From NCBI RefSeq assembly GCF_010614725.1, contig NZ_JAAEHL010000001.1, positions 248,001 to 312,000 of the forward strand: a stretch of 64,000 bases of DNA, read 5' to 3'. The translations under genes were made by a program, and so were the position numbers. The stretch comes from Flavobacterium ajazii. Its GTDB lineage: Bacteria; Bacteroidota; Bacteroidia; Flavobacteriales; Flavobacteriaceae. This document shows, piece by piece, positions 18,201-26,947 of this stretch; within the stretch, counting starts at the first letter, position 1; each line of letters begins with the position of its first letter. Under the pieces are notes generated by a model, which had not been told where the DNA came from, did no database searches, and saw nothing but the letters and a program-made list of their open reading frames with translations.

Positions 18201-18836
18201 GGATTGGATGCTAGTGGTGACCCGCTGATAAAATTAGCAGACGGTACAATTACCAAGACACCAAATATTACTACTGCAGAAGATATTGTATACAAGGGAA
18301 CTTTAGCACCTGTATGGAATGGTGGACTTACCAATATATTTACTTATAAAGGATTAACTTTAAGTGGTACAGCAGTATATAATTTAGGGCATGTAATGCG
18401 TAAAGATGTGAACAGTTTTTATAATGGGCCGCTTATTCAGGGGAATTTAGGTTTCAGAAGAGCTAATCTTCATTCTGATTTTGCTGATAGATGGAGAAAT
18501 CCAGGAGACGAACTGTTAACAGATATACCGAGATATGTACCTCAGTCATCAGTAGATGGCGACGACAGGAGTACGAATTATTATACTTTAGGCAGCACTA
18601 ATGTTTTAGATGCTTCTTATATAAAATTCAGAGATATTACGCTGGCTTACAGTTTTCCAAAATCGATATTAGATAAAGTTAACATCAGTGGTCTTTCTTT
18701 TAGAATATCAATGTCGAATGTAATGTTGTGGAAGGCGAATAAAGAGGGAATAGATCCAGAGTTTCAGGCAGATCAGGTAAGGTACCCAAAAACGGGGCAG
18801 AATGCTATCGCAGTAGGGCTTCATCTGTCTCTTTAA
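15204..18836 (+). CDS. SusC/RagA-type TonB-linked outer-membrane transporter with STN signalling domain
   Basis: A 1210-residue outer-membrane receptor. After a long signal region ending FASAQ (residue ~45) comes an STN domain (KVTFEARNKKMADVLKEIT onward, about 46-115), which in FecA-like receptors contacts FecR. A carboxypeptidase-regulatory-like domain follows at about 130-210 (IEGIVSDAKGNPIPGVIVSV). The plug spans about 220-350 (NPLYVVDGIPIENVSSINPQ and VTVLKDATASSIWGARAANG), then a 22-strand barrel ending in the aromatic-poor but typical AVGLHLSL. It imports a bulky substrate with the lid lipoprotein encoded 20 bp downstream. Neighbouring M16 peptidase and thioredoxins suggest a peptide substrate rather than a glycan. 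Confidence 0.93.
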   Translation: MKNKLFSWNTKKYFYVKPKLLFNLKLSFILTVFCFNASIFASAQKVTFEARNKKMADVLKEITRKTGVNFFYNNTVFDDVRMISYNASNSDVLDVVNRLIGSNYRAVFVDQNVIAIEVVNAPKTLEAVQEIKIEGIVSDAKGNPIPGVIVSVKDDVVGVITDEKGHYELHVRKGNVIIFAFLGYKKQEITIKDTKAVINVVLEESQMELESVKIVNTGYQTLSKARNAGAFSKADMKIVDSRTYSMNILQRLDGIVAGLTVNNNRNASGNPFLVRGLTTIGTFDQFGNVTGGTNRNPLYVVDGIPIENVSSINPQDVQDVTVLKDATASSIWGARAANGVIVLTTKKGKKGSKLSIEYDAFSNFQGRPDLGYQKYLNSPQFIQAAKETFFPDEYTWDQAIAYNYGGSGVPPHLRILYDQSRGLISEAEANSRLAGLESIDNRSQISNLFYRSAILSNHTLSLSGGTDNYSFYTSATYTDNQNATPGDEDKLFKLNARQDYKINSFISAYAITDFTKSKLSSKRNLDVNYGFLPYQLFRDKDGKNISMSYMTNLSDEVRTDFESRSGISLDYNPLDEFNRGSTDTEGFMSRIIAGINVNIIDGLKFTGTYGYIVGNNKTSMFDSQDSYTVRKELVEFTVADNPGDTPVYYLPSTGGRYSEANATQKNYTIRNQFEFDKGWNDEKHHINILLGQEAQENSTQSTTTLVRGYDPLLQTYSYVNYETLVNDGIENPVMPNSGSRSFLGIDQPRDFVQTDILSRFTSYFSNASYTLFNKYSINGSIRKDQSNLFALDKSSQSKPVWSVGGKWQISGESFLYDSSVISNLALRATYGLTGNAPSPGTAASYDILSPQLEYTYTGNVIPLTIATPGNKKLTWESTKNINLGLDFTLFSNRIDGSIDLYKKDTENMIGQLPLNIFTGYVSAIGNFGSLENKGIEVTLKTLNVETKDFSWSTQFVMAYNKNTITELEQPSVINTGDQKVDMSYMKGYPAYAVFAYNYQGLDASGDPLIKLADGTITKTPNITTAEDIVYKGTLAPVWNGGLTNIFTYKGLTLSGTAVYNLGHVMRKDVNSFYNGPLIQGNLGFRRANLHSDFADRWRNPGDELLTDIPRYVPQSSVDGDDRSTNYYTLGSTNVLDASYIKFRDITLAYSFPKSILDKVNISGLSFRISMSNVMLWKANKEGIDPEFQADQVRYPKTGQNAIAVGLHLSL

Positions 18837-18856
18837 TAATTATAAAAAGAAGTATC

Positions 18857-20305
18857 ATGAAAATTAAGAAACAATATATAAAATCTGTCGTTTTGTTAAT
18901 GATTGCTGTTATTACAGGCTCATGCGGCGAAGATTATCTTGAAGTAGTACCAAAGGGAAGCTTAATAGCCCAAAAGGTTTCAGATTATGAACGCCTGCTT
19001 GATGATCCGGCATTAAATACTTTTTCAAATGGTCTGGTACCAATGGGAGATGAGGTTGCAGCAGTTGAACCTTTTTTCTCAAATGCTGATATACGCAATC
19101 AGAGATTATTCAGATGGGATGATGAAATTTATAATGCTGGTCAGACTCCGGAGGAATTAACAAATTTGAATGCTGTTTATACATATAATAAGGTTATAGC
19201 AGAGGTAATGAAGGCTACAGATGGCACAGATACCCAGAAAAGAGCGCTGTTGGCTGAAGCAAAAATTGGTCGTGCTATAAGTTATTTTACATTAATTAAC
19301 TATTATGGAAAACCTTATGACGCTTCCACAGCTGGATCTAATTTAGGTTATCCAATTAATAAGGAATCAGATATTACTTTAACGAATTTCACTAGAAACA
19401 CGGTAAAAGAAGTTTACGATTTTATACTGTCTGATATTACAGAGGCTATTCCGGATCTTCCGGCAGTATTATCTAAGAGAAACAGAGCTTCAAAAATGGC
19501 TGGTGAGGCACTATTGGGCAAAGTTTTGATGTTTAAAGGCGAATTTACTGAAGCATCAAACCATCTGCAGTCGGCAATTGACCTGATGAGCAGCTCGAAT
19601 CTAACAGTGGAATTATACAATTACAATGATACCTTTTCAGATGAGGGAGCATTTATGCCGATAAATTTCTTTTTTGGGCCTACATATCCAATTGCAAAAG
19701 ATAATCAAGAAGTTATTTATGACAAATCTAATACCAATATTTGGGCCTTTATACAAAATGAAATTGTTATAAAACCGGAAACAGCGCAATTGTATAAGAG
19801 CTCCGATTTAAGACTTAATTTTTTCACCAATACACAGGCATTTGGTTTTGAACCTGTTTACACGAAAGGTATGTTAAGAAGATACGGTCCTTTAGGTAAC
19901 CAAATTGGAGTTACAATTCCGGATCTAATACTGTTGTCAATCGAAGCAAAAGCAAGGTTAGGAAGTCAGCAGAGCGCAGTAGCTGATCTTGAAAATTTCA
20001 GAGCAAACAGAATGCCTGCCGATGACGCTTCGATTCCTGTGGATGTAGCCGCAGATCAGGATAAGCTTGTCAAATATATTTTTGAAGAGCGTATTCGTGA
20101 ATTTTCTGTATGCGGTTACAGATGGCTCGATATGAGAAGGCTTTTGGTTGATGCCAAATACAGTAACCTTGTAAACTACACTCACGATGTTTATGATGAG
20201 CAAGGAAATCTGCTTAGCTCACATCAGCTTAAACCGGAACGTCTGGTGCTAAGATTTGGTCAAAAAGTAAAAGCACAAAATCCGAATTTGATCGAAAATC
20301 CATAA
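18857..20305 (+). CDS. SusD/RagB family substrate-binding outer-membrane lipoprotein
   Basis: A 482-residue lipoprotein. The signal peptide ends in the lipobox TGSC with the lipidated Cys at residue 23, followed by GEDYLEVVPKGS, the usual SusD N-terminus. TPR-like helices occupy about 85-260 (AEAKIGRAISYFTLINYYGK). Near the C-terminus, YIFEERIREFSVCGYRWLDMRRL is the conserved SusD motif. It forms the external lid of the SusC pore encoded 20 bp upstream. A strong hairpin follows at 20313-20364. Confidence 0.92.
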   Translation: MKIKKQYIKSVVLLMIAVITGSCGEDYLEVVPKGSLIAQKVSDYERLLDDPALNTFSNGLVPMGDEVAAVEPFFSNADIRNQRLFRWDDEIYNAGQTPEELTNLNAVYTYNKVIAEVMKATDGTDTQKRALLAEAKIGRAISYFTLINYYGKPYDASTAGSNLGYPINKESDITLTNFTRNTVKEVYDFILSDITEAIPDLPAVLSKRNRASKMAGEALLGKVLMFKGEFTEASNHLQSAIDLMSSSNLTVELYNYNDTFSDEGAFMPINFFFGPTYPIAKDNQEVIYDKSNTNIWAFIQNEIVIKPETAQLYKSSDLRLNFFTNTQAFGFEPVYTKGMLRRYGPLGNQIGVTIPDLILLSIEAKARLGSQQSAVADLENFRANRMPADDASIPVDVAADQDKLVKYIFEERIREFSVCGYRWLDMRRLLVDAKYSNLVNYTHDVYDEQGNLLSSHQLKPERLVLRFGQKVKAQNPNLIENP

Positions 20306-20312
20306 GTTTTTA

Positions 20313-20364
20313 TTGAGAACAGCGTGCTGCCGGTTAATGGTTCTGCCAGGCAGCCTGTTCTCAA
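20313..20364 (+). terminator. strong hairpin terminator after SusCD
   Basis: Outer arms TTGAGAACAG (20313-20322) and CTGTTCTCAA (20355-20364) plus inner GCTGCC (20326-20331) and GGCAGC (20349-20354). The T tract is poor, so it may attenuate or protect the SusCD mRNA rather than fully stop transcription. Confidence 0.65.
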
Positions 20365-20523
20365 AATAAACAGTCTTTTTGGAAAAATATTTTTTATAAA
20401 GCGATTTCTATCTGGATAATCTATAATCATTTAACAACTTTCTTAACCTAAGGGAGCTGTATTGTTGCACAAGAAATACTGTGTTTTTCTTGCAATGTTA
20501 ACGATGCTTTGTCTAAACATGCA

Positions 20524-20600
20524 ATGAAAAAAATAGTATTGCTTATTGCCTTTTAATAATGGCATGTAGTGAAAGAAAAGGTGAAGATATATATCCGTAG
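20524..20600 (+). pseudogene. lipoprotein signal-peptide scar of a deleted gene
   Basis: From the ATG at 20524 the translation MKKIVLLIAF runs into a stop. Restoring the frame by one shift continues LIMACSERKGEDIYP, stop. LIMAC is a lipobox. The fragment resembles the N-termini of TlpA lipoproteins such as the gene at 20669, so it is probably the leftover start of a deleted paralogue. Confidence 0.6.
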
Positions 20601-20668
20601 TTGTGACTTATGTAATAGCTATGGTTCCAGATAATATTAGAATAATGAATTTAATAAATAGCAAAAAA

Positions 20669-21859
20669 ATGAAAAAAATAATTTTTAAAGCACTGATTAT
20701 AATACTGAGTGCTTCGGCTTTAATAAGCTGTTCAGAAAAGAAAACGGTAGGAAATGAATTTGTTGTGAAGGGAAAATTTACAAAAATTACTAGTCCTATA
20801 ATAGTTTATTTTACCTATCAGGATGACCAGAATAAGCCGCATAAAGAAGAGTTCATCTCAAAAAATGGGGAATTTGAATTCAAGGGAAGCTCCTTCGGAT
20901 CAGCTGCCAGTGTTTTTTTTATGCCTTATGTAGAAGGGTATACTAAAGTAGATATTGATTATCTTAATAAAGTAGGGAGTTTACTAAACAAACTGCCTTT
21001 TAACACAATGAAAAATTTCTTTTTGGAAGGGGGTACTTACGAAATATCAGGCCATAACAATCTCGATACTGCAAAATTGGAAACAGATAGTAAAAGCCAG
21101 GATCTTTTTAATGATTACAGTAAGCAGTATAAAGAATTACAGGAACAGTATTATCAATTAAAGGAGAAAAAGCACGTTGCTGATAGTATTGGTTCACGCG
21201 ATGCAAAAAGTACAGAATTAGCAGCCCAGTTCAAATTAAAGGAAAAGCAGTTTCTTGATTATCCGTATGAATTTGCAGAAAAGCATTCTGATAGTAAAAT
21301 TTCTCTTTTGGCTTTAAATGCAGACCTCGTGAATTTTGATGCAGAAAGACTTTCTAAAGCTGTAGACGGATTGTCTAAAGAAGTAAAAGCTGGAAAAATG
21401 GCTGTAGAATTAAAAAGCATAGCTGAAAAAACGATGAGAAATGCAATTGGAAAACCAGCTGTCTTATTTTCATTAGAAGATGTAAACGGAGTTAAAAAAG
21501 AATTAGCAGCTTACAAAGGAAAGTTTGTTTTGATTGATTTCTGGGCTTCATGGTGCGGCCCTTGCAGAGCAGAAAATCCAAATGTCCTTAAAGTATATAA
21601 TAAGTTTAAGGATAAAAATTTTGATATCATCTCTGTTTCTATAGACTCAGACAGGAATGCATGGTTAAAAGCAGTAAAAGAAGACAAACTTCCATGGCTT
21701 AATGTAATTGACGAGCAGACCGCAGACAAATCTATTGGAAGAGCTTATGGCGTTACGTTTGTGCCAAGTAATTTTTTAATTGATCCGGCTGGTAATATTG
21801 TTGCCAAAAATTTAACCGGAGAGGCTCTTAATGATAAGGTTGAAGAAGTAACTAAGTAA
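20669..21859 (+). CDS. TlpA-like thioredoxin lipoprotein with DUF4369-like domain
   Basis: A 396-residue lipoprotein starting at the ATG at 20669. The signal MKKIIFKALIIILSASA precedes the lipobox ALISC, Cys near residue 20. A DUF4369-like beta domain spans about 30-120 and a charged coiled-coil linker about 145-200. The thioredoxin domain starts near 270 with FVLIDFWASWCGPCRAENP (active C-G-P-C near 296) and the cis-Pro region TFVPSNFLIDPAGNIV near 365. It is a periplasm-facing disulfide reductase. Its place after SusCD suggests it acts on the imported substrate or keeps the downstream proteins reduced. Confidence 0.88.
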   Translation: MKKIIFKALIIILSASALISCSEKKTVGNEFVVKGKFTKITSPIIVYFTYQDDQNKPHKEEFISKNGEFEFKGSSFGSAASVFFMPYVEGYTKVDIDYLNKVGSLLNKLPFNTMKNFFLEGGTYEISGHNNLDTAKLETDSKSQDLFNDYSKQYKELQEQYYQLKEKKHVADSIGSRDAKSTELAAQFKLKEKQFLDYPYEFAEKHSDSKISLLALNADLVNFDAERLSKAVDGLSKEVKAGKMAVELKSIAEKTMRNAIGKPAVLFSLEDVNGVKKELAAYKGKFVLIDFWASWCGPCRAENPNVLKVYNKFKDKNFDIISVSIDSDRNAWLKAVKEDKLPWLNVIDEQTADKSIGRAYGVTFVPSNFLIDPAGNIVAKNLTGEALNDKVEEVTK

Positions 21860-21888
21860 GACTTCAGAGAACTGTTATTGTTTCTTTT

Positions 21889-21921
21889 ACCTGCTGTTGT
21901 TTATCAAAAAAAACAGCAGGT
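21889..21921. repeat. intercistronic hairpin
   Basis: Perfect 10-bp arms ACCTGCTGTT (21889-21898) and AACAGCAGGT (21912-21921). An A-rich stretch rather than T follows on the plus strand, so it may be an mRNA-stability or attenuation element between the two TlpA genes. Confidence 0.6.
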
Positions 21922-22025
21922 GAGATAAAAAATATTCAGCCAACATTTTAAAAATTATCAGGTTTGACTTTTCATAGAAAAACTATTTAACCCAAAAACA
22001 ACACAACTTAAATTTCAACAAAAAG

Positions 22026-23423
22026 ATGAAATGTAAAATTATAAATATAATAAGTGCGGTTTTACTTCTGATAAGCATAACTTCATTTTCGCAAGGCAAA
22101 ATAACAGTTTCAGGTTCAATAAAAGGATATCAGGGCGAAGATGTTTTTATTGTTAAAGATGCCTATGACGAGCAAGGAAAAGACTTGAATCTAAAGGTGT
22201 CTAAAGATGGTGTTTTTAAAACAGAATTTGCTTCAGCTAAATCTTTGTATGATGCCGTTCTTTATATAGATCAGACCTCTTATAAACTTTACTTTAAACC
22301 GGGAGGAAAGTATAATGTTACTGTTGATATTACTGATAAGGAAGATGATAGTAATTATGGAGTTTCTGGAAGTAATACCAAGGAAAATCTTTTGATTAAG
22401 AACTATGTAAACAAACTGCAGAAGCATTACCTGATTACGGAGAAGCTTCATTCTTTTGAAACATATGCACCATATTCAACTTTTATAAACAGCATAGTAG
22501 ACCAGTTGAAAAAAGAGCTTTCGGAAACAAAAAATCAAGGCTTTATAGCTAATTATAATACCAAAATTAAACAGGAATGGGTATTTAATAATTTTTTATA
22601 TGAGTTTACTGCGAAAGAAAAAATTGTTAGAAGTAATGGCGATGTATCAAAGTATGATGGGGATGCGCAATATGATGCATTTTTAAAGTCAGCTGCATGG
22701 ACTTCTACCGACTCAAAGTTGTTTACGAAAATTGGTCAGAGTTTCATTTTCTTTTTAATGGGGCCATATAAAGACATTGATATGATAGAAATCCTTAAAA
22801 CGTTAAACAAAGTAGTTCCTCATCAAAGTGCACGCAATGCAATGGCTACAATGATAATGAAGGATTTTTATTCAAGGGGAGGTACTGGCGAAATTGATGC
22901 TTCTTTTGATTTTTATAAAAAAATATGCACAGATGCATCTTCAGTTGCAGCAATTGATAAGGAAAGACAGAGAGCTAAAGCGCTTCGTAAAGGAGCTGTT
23001 GCAATGGATTTTGAAATGAAAGACAGCAGTGGTAAAGTCTTTAGATTATCTGATTTTAAAGGAAAAGCAGTTTATATCGACGTATGGGCAACCTGGTGCG
23101 CACCTTGCATTATAGAAACACCGCACTTTAAGGCATTGGTTGAAAAGTATAAAGGAGATGGCAGAATTGAGTTTATCAGTGTTTCTGTAGATTCTGATAA
23201 AAATGCGTGGAATAAAATGATAACCAAGGATTCTCATGACTGGAAACAGCTTATAGTCGATAACAATCTTAAATCTGATTTGTGTGTGAATTACGGTATA
23301 GAAATGATACCTCGTTTTCTTCTTTTTGATAAAGAAAGCAGAGTGGTCAATGCAACGGCTCCACATCCTTCTGATTCGGAATCTATAATAGAAGAAATTA
23401 ATACTATTCTTCAAAAGTCCTAA
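22026..23423 (+). CDS. TlpA-like thiol-disulfide oxidoreductase
   Basis: A 465-residue exported protein with signal peptide ending ITSFSQ (residue ~23). An N-terminal DUF4369-like beta domain (about 25-110) is followed by a mostly helical middle region (about 120-310). The C-terminal thioredoxin domain has YIDVWATWCAPCIIETP, active site C-A-P-C near 358, and the cis-Pro region MIPRFLLFDKESRVV near 430. It acts in the periplasm. It is flanked by hairpins on both sides, and the next gene downstream is an M16 peptidase. Confidence 0.87.
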   Translation: MKCKIINIISAVLLLISITSFSQGKITVSGSIKGYQGEDVFIVKDAYDEQGKDLNLKVSKDGVFKTEFASAKSLYDAVLYIDQTSYKLYFKPGGKYNVTVDITDKEDDSNYGVSGSNTKENLLIKNYVNKLQKHYLITEKLHSFETYAPYSTFINSIVDQLKKELSETKNQGFIANYNTKIKQEWVFNNFLYEFTAKEKIVRSNGDVSKYDGDAQYDAFLKSAAWTSTDSKLFTKIGQSFIFFLMGPYKDIDMIEILKTLNKVVPHQSARNAMATMIMKDFYSRGGTGEIDASFDFYKKICTDASSVAAIDKERQRAKALRKGAVAMDFEMKDSSGKVFRLSDFKGKAVYIDVWATWCAPCIIETPHFKALVEKYKGDGRIEFISVSVDSDKNAWNKMITKDSHDWKQLIVDNNLKSDLCVNYGIEMIPRFLLFDKESRVVNATAPHPSDSESIIEEINTILQKS

Positions 23424-23456
23424 AAACTTGCAAAATAAAAAATTTCATTATTTACC

Positions 23457-23474
23457 ATTTTGAATTAGTAAGCA
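23457..23474 (+). promoter_or_regulatory. 18-bp motif shared with 46697-46714
   Basis: ATTTTGAATTAGTAAGCA is identical to the sequence at 46697-46714. In both places a terminator-like hairpin follows within 17-18 bases and then a module gene (an M16 peptidase here, a TlpA there). This suggests a common promoter or leader element with attenuation. Confidence 0.5.
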
Positions 23475-23491
23475 ACCGTAAATGATGTGAG

Positions 23492-23513
23492 AGGGTTGTT
23501 TATACAACCCTTT
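23492..23513 (+). terminator. terminator/attenuator hairpin before the M16 gene
   Basis: Arms AGGGTTGT (23492-23499) and ACAACCCT (23504-23511) with loop TTAT, then TTAAAAA. It lies between the TlpA gene and the M16 gene, so it may end the first and attenuate the second. Confidence 0.6.
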
Positions 23514-23590
23514 AAAAATAAGGATTCACAAGTGATTGTGTCATTATAAAAACAAAAAATAATAATCAAATTGAATCAATCAATCGAAAA

Positions 23591-26395
23591 ATGAAAAGAG
23601 TTATATTATATCTGTTTATCGGCGTCTCTACTTTGACGTTAAAGGCTCAAAAAAATAATCTAAACGAGCCCTTGCCCGTAGATAAGAGCATCATAAAAGG
23701 TGTTCTAGGCAACGGTATGACTTATTATATTAAGAAAACAGCTGTAACAAAAGGAGTAGCAAGTTATTATATTATTCAAAATGTAGGATCAATTCTGGAG
23801 AATGATAATCAGAAAGGATTGGCGCATTTTTTAGAACATATGGCTTTTAACGGAACCAAAAATTTTGAAGGAAAGGGGATTTTAAATACCATGCAAAAAC
23901 ATGGTTTGTCTTTTGGCCGTGATATTAATGCATACACTAGTTTTGATGAGACCGTATATAATATTAACAATATCCCAAGTACAAATGAGATGATTGACAA
24001 GGGATTGCTAGTCCTGCATGATTGGTCGCATTATCTTTTACTGACTGACAAGGAAATTGATGCCGAAAGAGGCGTGATAAAAGAGGAATGGAGTACGCGT
24101 CAAAATGGAAATATGCGTATTCTTGAACAGACTATTGGTACTTTATATAATAATTCAAAGTACGCTTACAGGTTACCAATTGGCTCTATGGATATTGTAG
24201 AGAATTTTAAATATAATGCCATCCGTGATTTTTATCATGACTGGTATAGGGCTGATTTGCAGGCGATAGCTATTATTGGCGATATTGATCCGTCTGTAAT
24301 AGAAAATAAAATTAAATCTTTGTTTTCCGGTATACCTGCGGTCAAGAATCCAAAAAAGCGTGAGCTAGTTGAAATCGCTGACAACAATGAACTTTTGTAT
24401 GGTTTGGGTATGGATGCTGAAATTACAACTTCTTCAATTTCATTCGGCATTAGACATCACAGAAATTTAGAAAATCAAACCACAGCCACATTAAAACAAG
24501 ATCTTATTAATGTTATGGCAATGAACATGCTGTACAAAAGATTGAGTGAAAAAGCTCAGGATAAGACGGCTCCATTTTTAGATGCCAGTGTGGATTATAA
24601 TATAGACGCCAGAACTACGAAAAATTTTAATGTTTACATCCAGCCGAAGCAGAACCAGCAGAAAGAAGCGTTTAAATCAGTTATGACTGAAGTTTATAAA
24701 GCTGTGAAATTCGGTTTTACTGATTCTGAAATCAGCCGTACTGTAGCTGAGTTTGAAAACTCATACCAGAACAAAATAATTTCAAAAGAGGATTTAACGC
24801 ATGAAGAAATTGAAAGCGTTATTCAGATGAATTACCTTTTTAATGAAACGATGACAGATATTGAGCAAGAGTATGATCTTGTAAAGTCAATTTTAAGTAC
24901 GTTAAGCAGTACCGAAATCCAGGATGGTCTTAAAAAGTTATTTACAACTAAAAATAGATTTGTTGTCGTTAACGGTGTAAAAGGCGAAAATAATTTAACG
25001 AAAGAAGAAGCATCAGGAATTCTTTCTGATATAGAGAATGATAAAAATCTTCAGCCTTATAAAGATGCGTTTGAAGGAAAAAGCCTGATAGGAGATATTG
25101 TTATCAAGGAAGGAGCTATCGTTGCAGAAAAACAAAATAGAGAATTAGGTGCTACGGAATTTACTTTGAGTAATGGCATAAAAGTGTATTACAAATATGC
25201 CAATAAGAATAAAAATGATGTGCAGCTTAAGGCAGTAAGTTACGGAGGAAACTCATTACTTGCTGATGAAGATCTACCTTCATCTTCTGCATTGGGAGCT
25301 GTTATGCAATATTCCGGTTTAGGTGATTATTCAGCTGCGAATCTTCAAAAAGTAATGGCCGGAAAAACAGCGCAGGTTTCAGCAAATATCGGTGCATTAA
25401 CAGAGAATGTAAATGGATCTGCTGTGACAAAAGATGTAGAAACAATGCTTCAGATGGTATATCTGCAGTTTACCAAACCGCGATTCGACCAGGATGCTTA
25501 CAATGTTGTTATGGAAAATTTCAACAACAGGGTCTTAAGCAGAAGTGAAGACATACAGGAAAAAATGGAAGACAGTACAGTTGTGGCTTTATACGGACTT
25601 AACAATCCGAAAAAACGTCTTTTTAACAAGGAATATGTTGAGGCTATAACATTTGATAAAATAAAATCTGTCTATAATGCCCGCTTTGGAAATGCTGCCG
25701 ATTTTGAATTTTTTCTTGTAGGAGATATCGACAAAGAAAAACTAAAACAGTTGTTAGAAAAATATATTGCAGGAATAAATACAACATCAACAAGAGAACA
25801 ATGGAAAGATAATTCTGTGAACTGGCTTAAAGCAAATACTGATAAAACGATGTATTTGAAAATGTCAGATCCAAAATCTTCGGTTAGTATCTGTTTTAAA
25901 AAGGAGTTTACCTATAACTTAAAAAATCAGATGTTGGCGCGCATTTTAGCAGATATGCTGCAACTAAGATATGATGAAACCCTAAGAGAAGAAGAAGGTG
26001 GTACCTACGGAGCGAGTACTTATGGAGGCGTTGTAAAGAGACCAGTTCAGGAAGCTGTTTTATTTGTGAAGTTTGATTGTAATCCGGAAAAAACAGATAA
26101 ACTGATATCGATTGTACACAAAGAAATCAATAAAATGGCTGCAGGTGATATTGATCAAAAAGATCTGGATAAAATACTGACCAATTATTTGAAAGACAGA
26201 AAGCAGCAAAAAGATGTAAATGCATACGATCTCGAACTGTTGACTAATTTTTACAGAGAAGGTTACAATATGGATAAGGCTGAAAATTTTGAAAATATAG
26301 TGAAGTCAGTAACTAAGAAAGACATTGCCGATTTTACTTCGAAATTATTAAAGAAAGCGAAGTCATATCAAATAGTATTCAAACCACAATTATAA
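23591..26395 (+). CDS. M16 family zinc metallopeptidase (PqqL/pitrilysin-like)
   Basis: A 934-residue exported protease with signal peptide ending TLKAQ (residue 20). The inverted zinc motif H79-x-x-E82-H83 (LAHFLEHMAFNGT) is intact, and the third ligand is likely E159 in DAERGVIKEEW. The length matches the single-chain M16 form with four alpha/beta repeats. The C-terminal half carries the conserved R/Y region LREEEGGTYGAS near 795-810. M16 enzymes enclose and cut peptides of roughly 20-70 residues, so a periplasmic peptide substrate imported by the SusCD pair upstream is a reasonable inference. A related but broken gene lies at 43803-46583 in the second module. Confidence 0.93.
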   Translation: MKRVILYLFIGVSTLTLKAQKNNLNEPLPVDKSIIKGVLGNGMTYYIKKTAVTKGVASYYIIQNVGSILENDNQKGLAHFLEHMAFNGTKNFEGKGILNTMQKHGLSFGRDINAYTSFDETVYNINNIPSTNEMIDKGLLVLHDWSHYLLLTDKEIDAERGVIKEEWSTRQNGNMRILEQTIGTLYNNSKYAYRLPIGSMDIVENFKYNAIRDFYHDWYRADLQAIAIIGDIDPSVIENKIKSLFSGIPAVKNPKKRELVEIADNNELLYGLGMDAEITTSSISFGIRHHRNLENQTTATLKQDLINVMAMNMLYKRLSEKAQDKTAPFLDASVDYNIDARTTKNFNVYIQPKQNQQKEAFKSVMTEVYKAVKFGFTDSEISRTVAEFENSYQNKIISKEDLTHEEIESVIQMNYLFNETMTDIEQEYDLVKSILSTLSSTEIQDGLKKLFTTKNRFVVVNGVKGENNLTKEEASGILSDIENDKNLQPYKDAFEGKSLIGDIVIKEGAIVAEKQNRELGATEFTLSNGIKVYYKYANKNKNDVQLKAVSYGGNSLLADEDLPSSSALGAVMQYSGLGDYSAANLQKVMAGKTAQVSANIGALTENVNGSAVTKDVETMLQMVYLQFTKPRFDQDAYNVVMENFNNRVLSRSEDIQEKMEDSTVVALYGLNNPKKRLFNKEYVEAITFDKIKSVYNARFGNAADFEFFLVGDIDKEKLKQLLEKYIAGINTTSTREQWKDNSVNWLKANTDKTMYLKMSDPKSSVSICFKKEFTYNLKNQMLARILADMLQLRYDETLREEEGGTYGASTYGGVVKRPVQEAVLFVKFDCNPEKTDKLISIVHKEINKMAAGDIDQKDLDKILTNYLKDRKQQKDVNAYDLELLTNFYREGYNMDKAENFENIVKSVTKKDIADFTSKLLKKAKSYQIVFKPQL

Positions 26396-26411
26396 ACAAA
26401 CAAGTTAATAT

Positions 26412-26454
26412 AACCCGTTGGGTGAAATTTTAAAATAATTACACCCAACAGGTT
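26412..26454. repeat. intercistronic hairpin after M16 gene
   Basis: Arms AACCCGTTGGGTG and CACCCAACAGGTT pair over 12 of 13 positions around an AT-rich loop. There is little T tract; it is a possible partial terminator or processing site. Confidence 0.55.
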
Positions 26455-26471
26455 TAATACAAAATATTCTC

Positions 26472-26921
26472 ATGAAAAAAATATTTCTATTTCTATTGTT
26501 GGCAATAAGTGCCAATGTTTTTTCGCAGATAATGAATCCCGTAAAATGGACAACGGCAGTAAAGAAGATATCTGCTTCTGAATATGAATTAATAGCTTCT
26601 GCAACAATAAGCGGAAACTGGCATCTTTATTCCCAAAGTGTGCCTAAGGGCGGACCTTCATCAACGAGTTTTGTTTTTGAGCCGAATGCAAATTACCTAA
26701 AAAAAGGAAATACCAATGAAGATGCGGGACATACCGTTAACGATCCGGTTTTTAAAATGAAGATTACTTATTTTGAAGGGAAAGCTGTTTTTAAACAACG
26801 CATCAAACTTAAAAAACCGAACAGCAAATTCAAAGTAAATGTAGTAGTTGAATATATGACATGCAATGATTCGCAGTGTCTTCCTCCAAAAGAAGTTGAT
26901 CTGGTATTCGATATTAAATAA
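26472..26921 (+). CDS. stand-alone DsbD N-terminal (alpha) domain protein
   Basis: A 149-residue exported protein with signal peptide ending NVFSQ (residue ~18). The whole mature part matches the first ~140 residues of the DsbD encoded 26 bp downstream ([20 protein letters not shown] versus [20 protein letters not shown]). It keeps the redox Cys pair in [15 protein letters not shown]. In DsbD this domain receives electrons from the membrane domain and passes them to periplasmic partners. A separate copy next to full DsbD suggests a dedicated, diffusible electron carrier. Confidence 0.85.
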   Translation: MKKIFLFLLLAISANVFSQIMNPVKWTTAVKKISASEYELIASATISGNWHLYSQSVPKGGPSSTSFVFEPNANYLKKGNTNEDAGHTVNDPVFKMKITYFEGKAVFKQRIKLKKPNSKFKVNVVVEYMTCNDSQCLPPKEVDLVFDIK

Positions 26922-26947
26922 ATCAAATTGTAATTAGCAGTAATCTC

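Larger units (their letters stand above)
20306..20668. other. spacer between SusD and the TlpA lipoprotein gene
   Basis: The spacer holds the 20313-20364 hairpin and the lipoprotein signal-peptide scar at 20524-20600. Otherwise nothing coding is visible. Confidence 0.5.
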
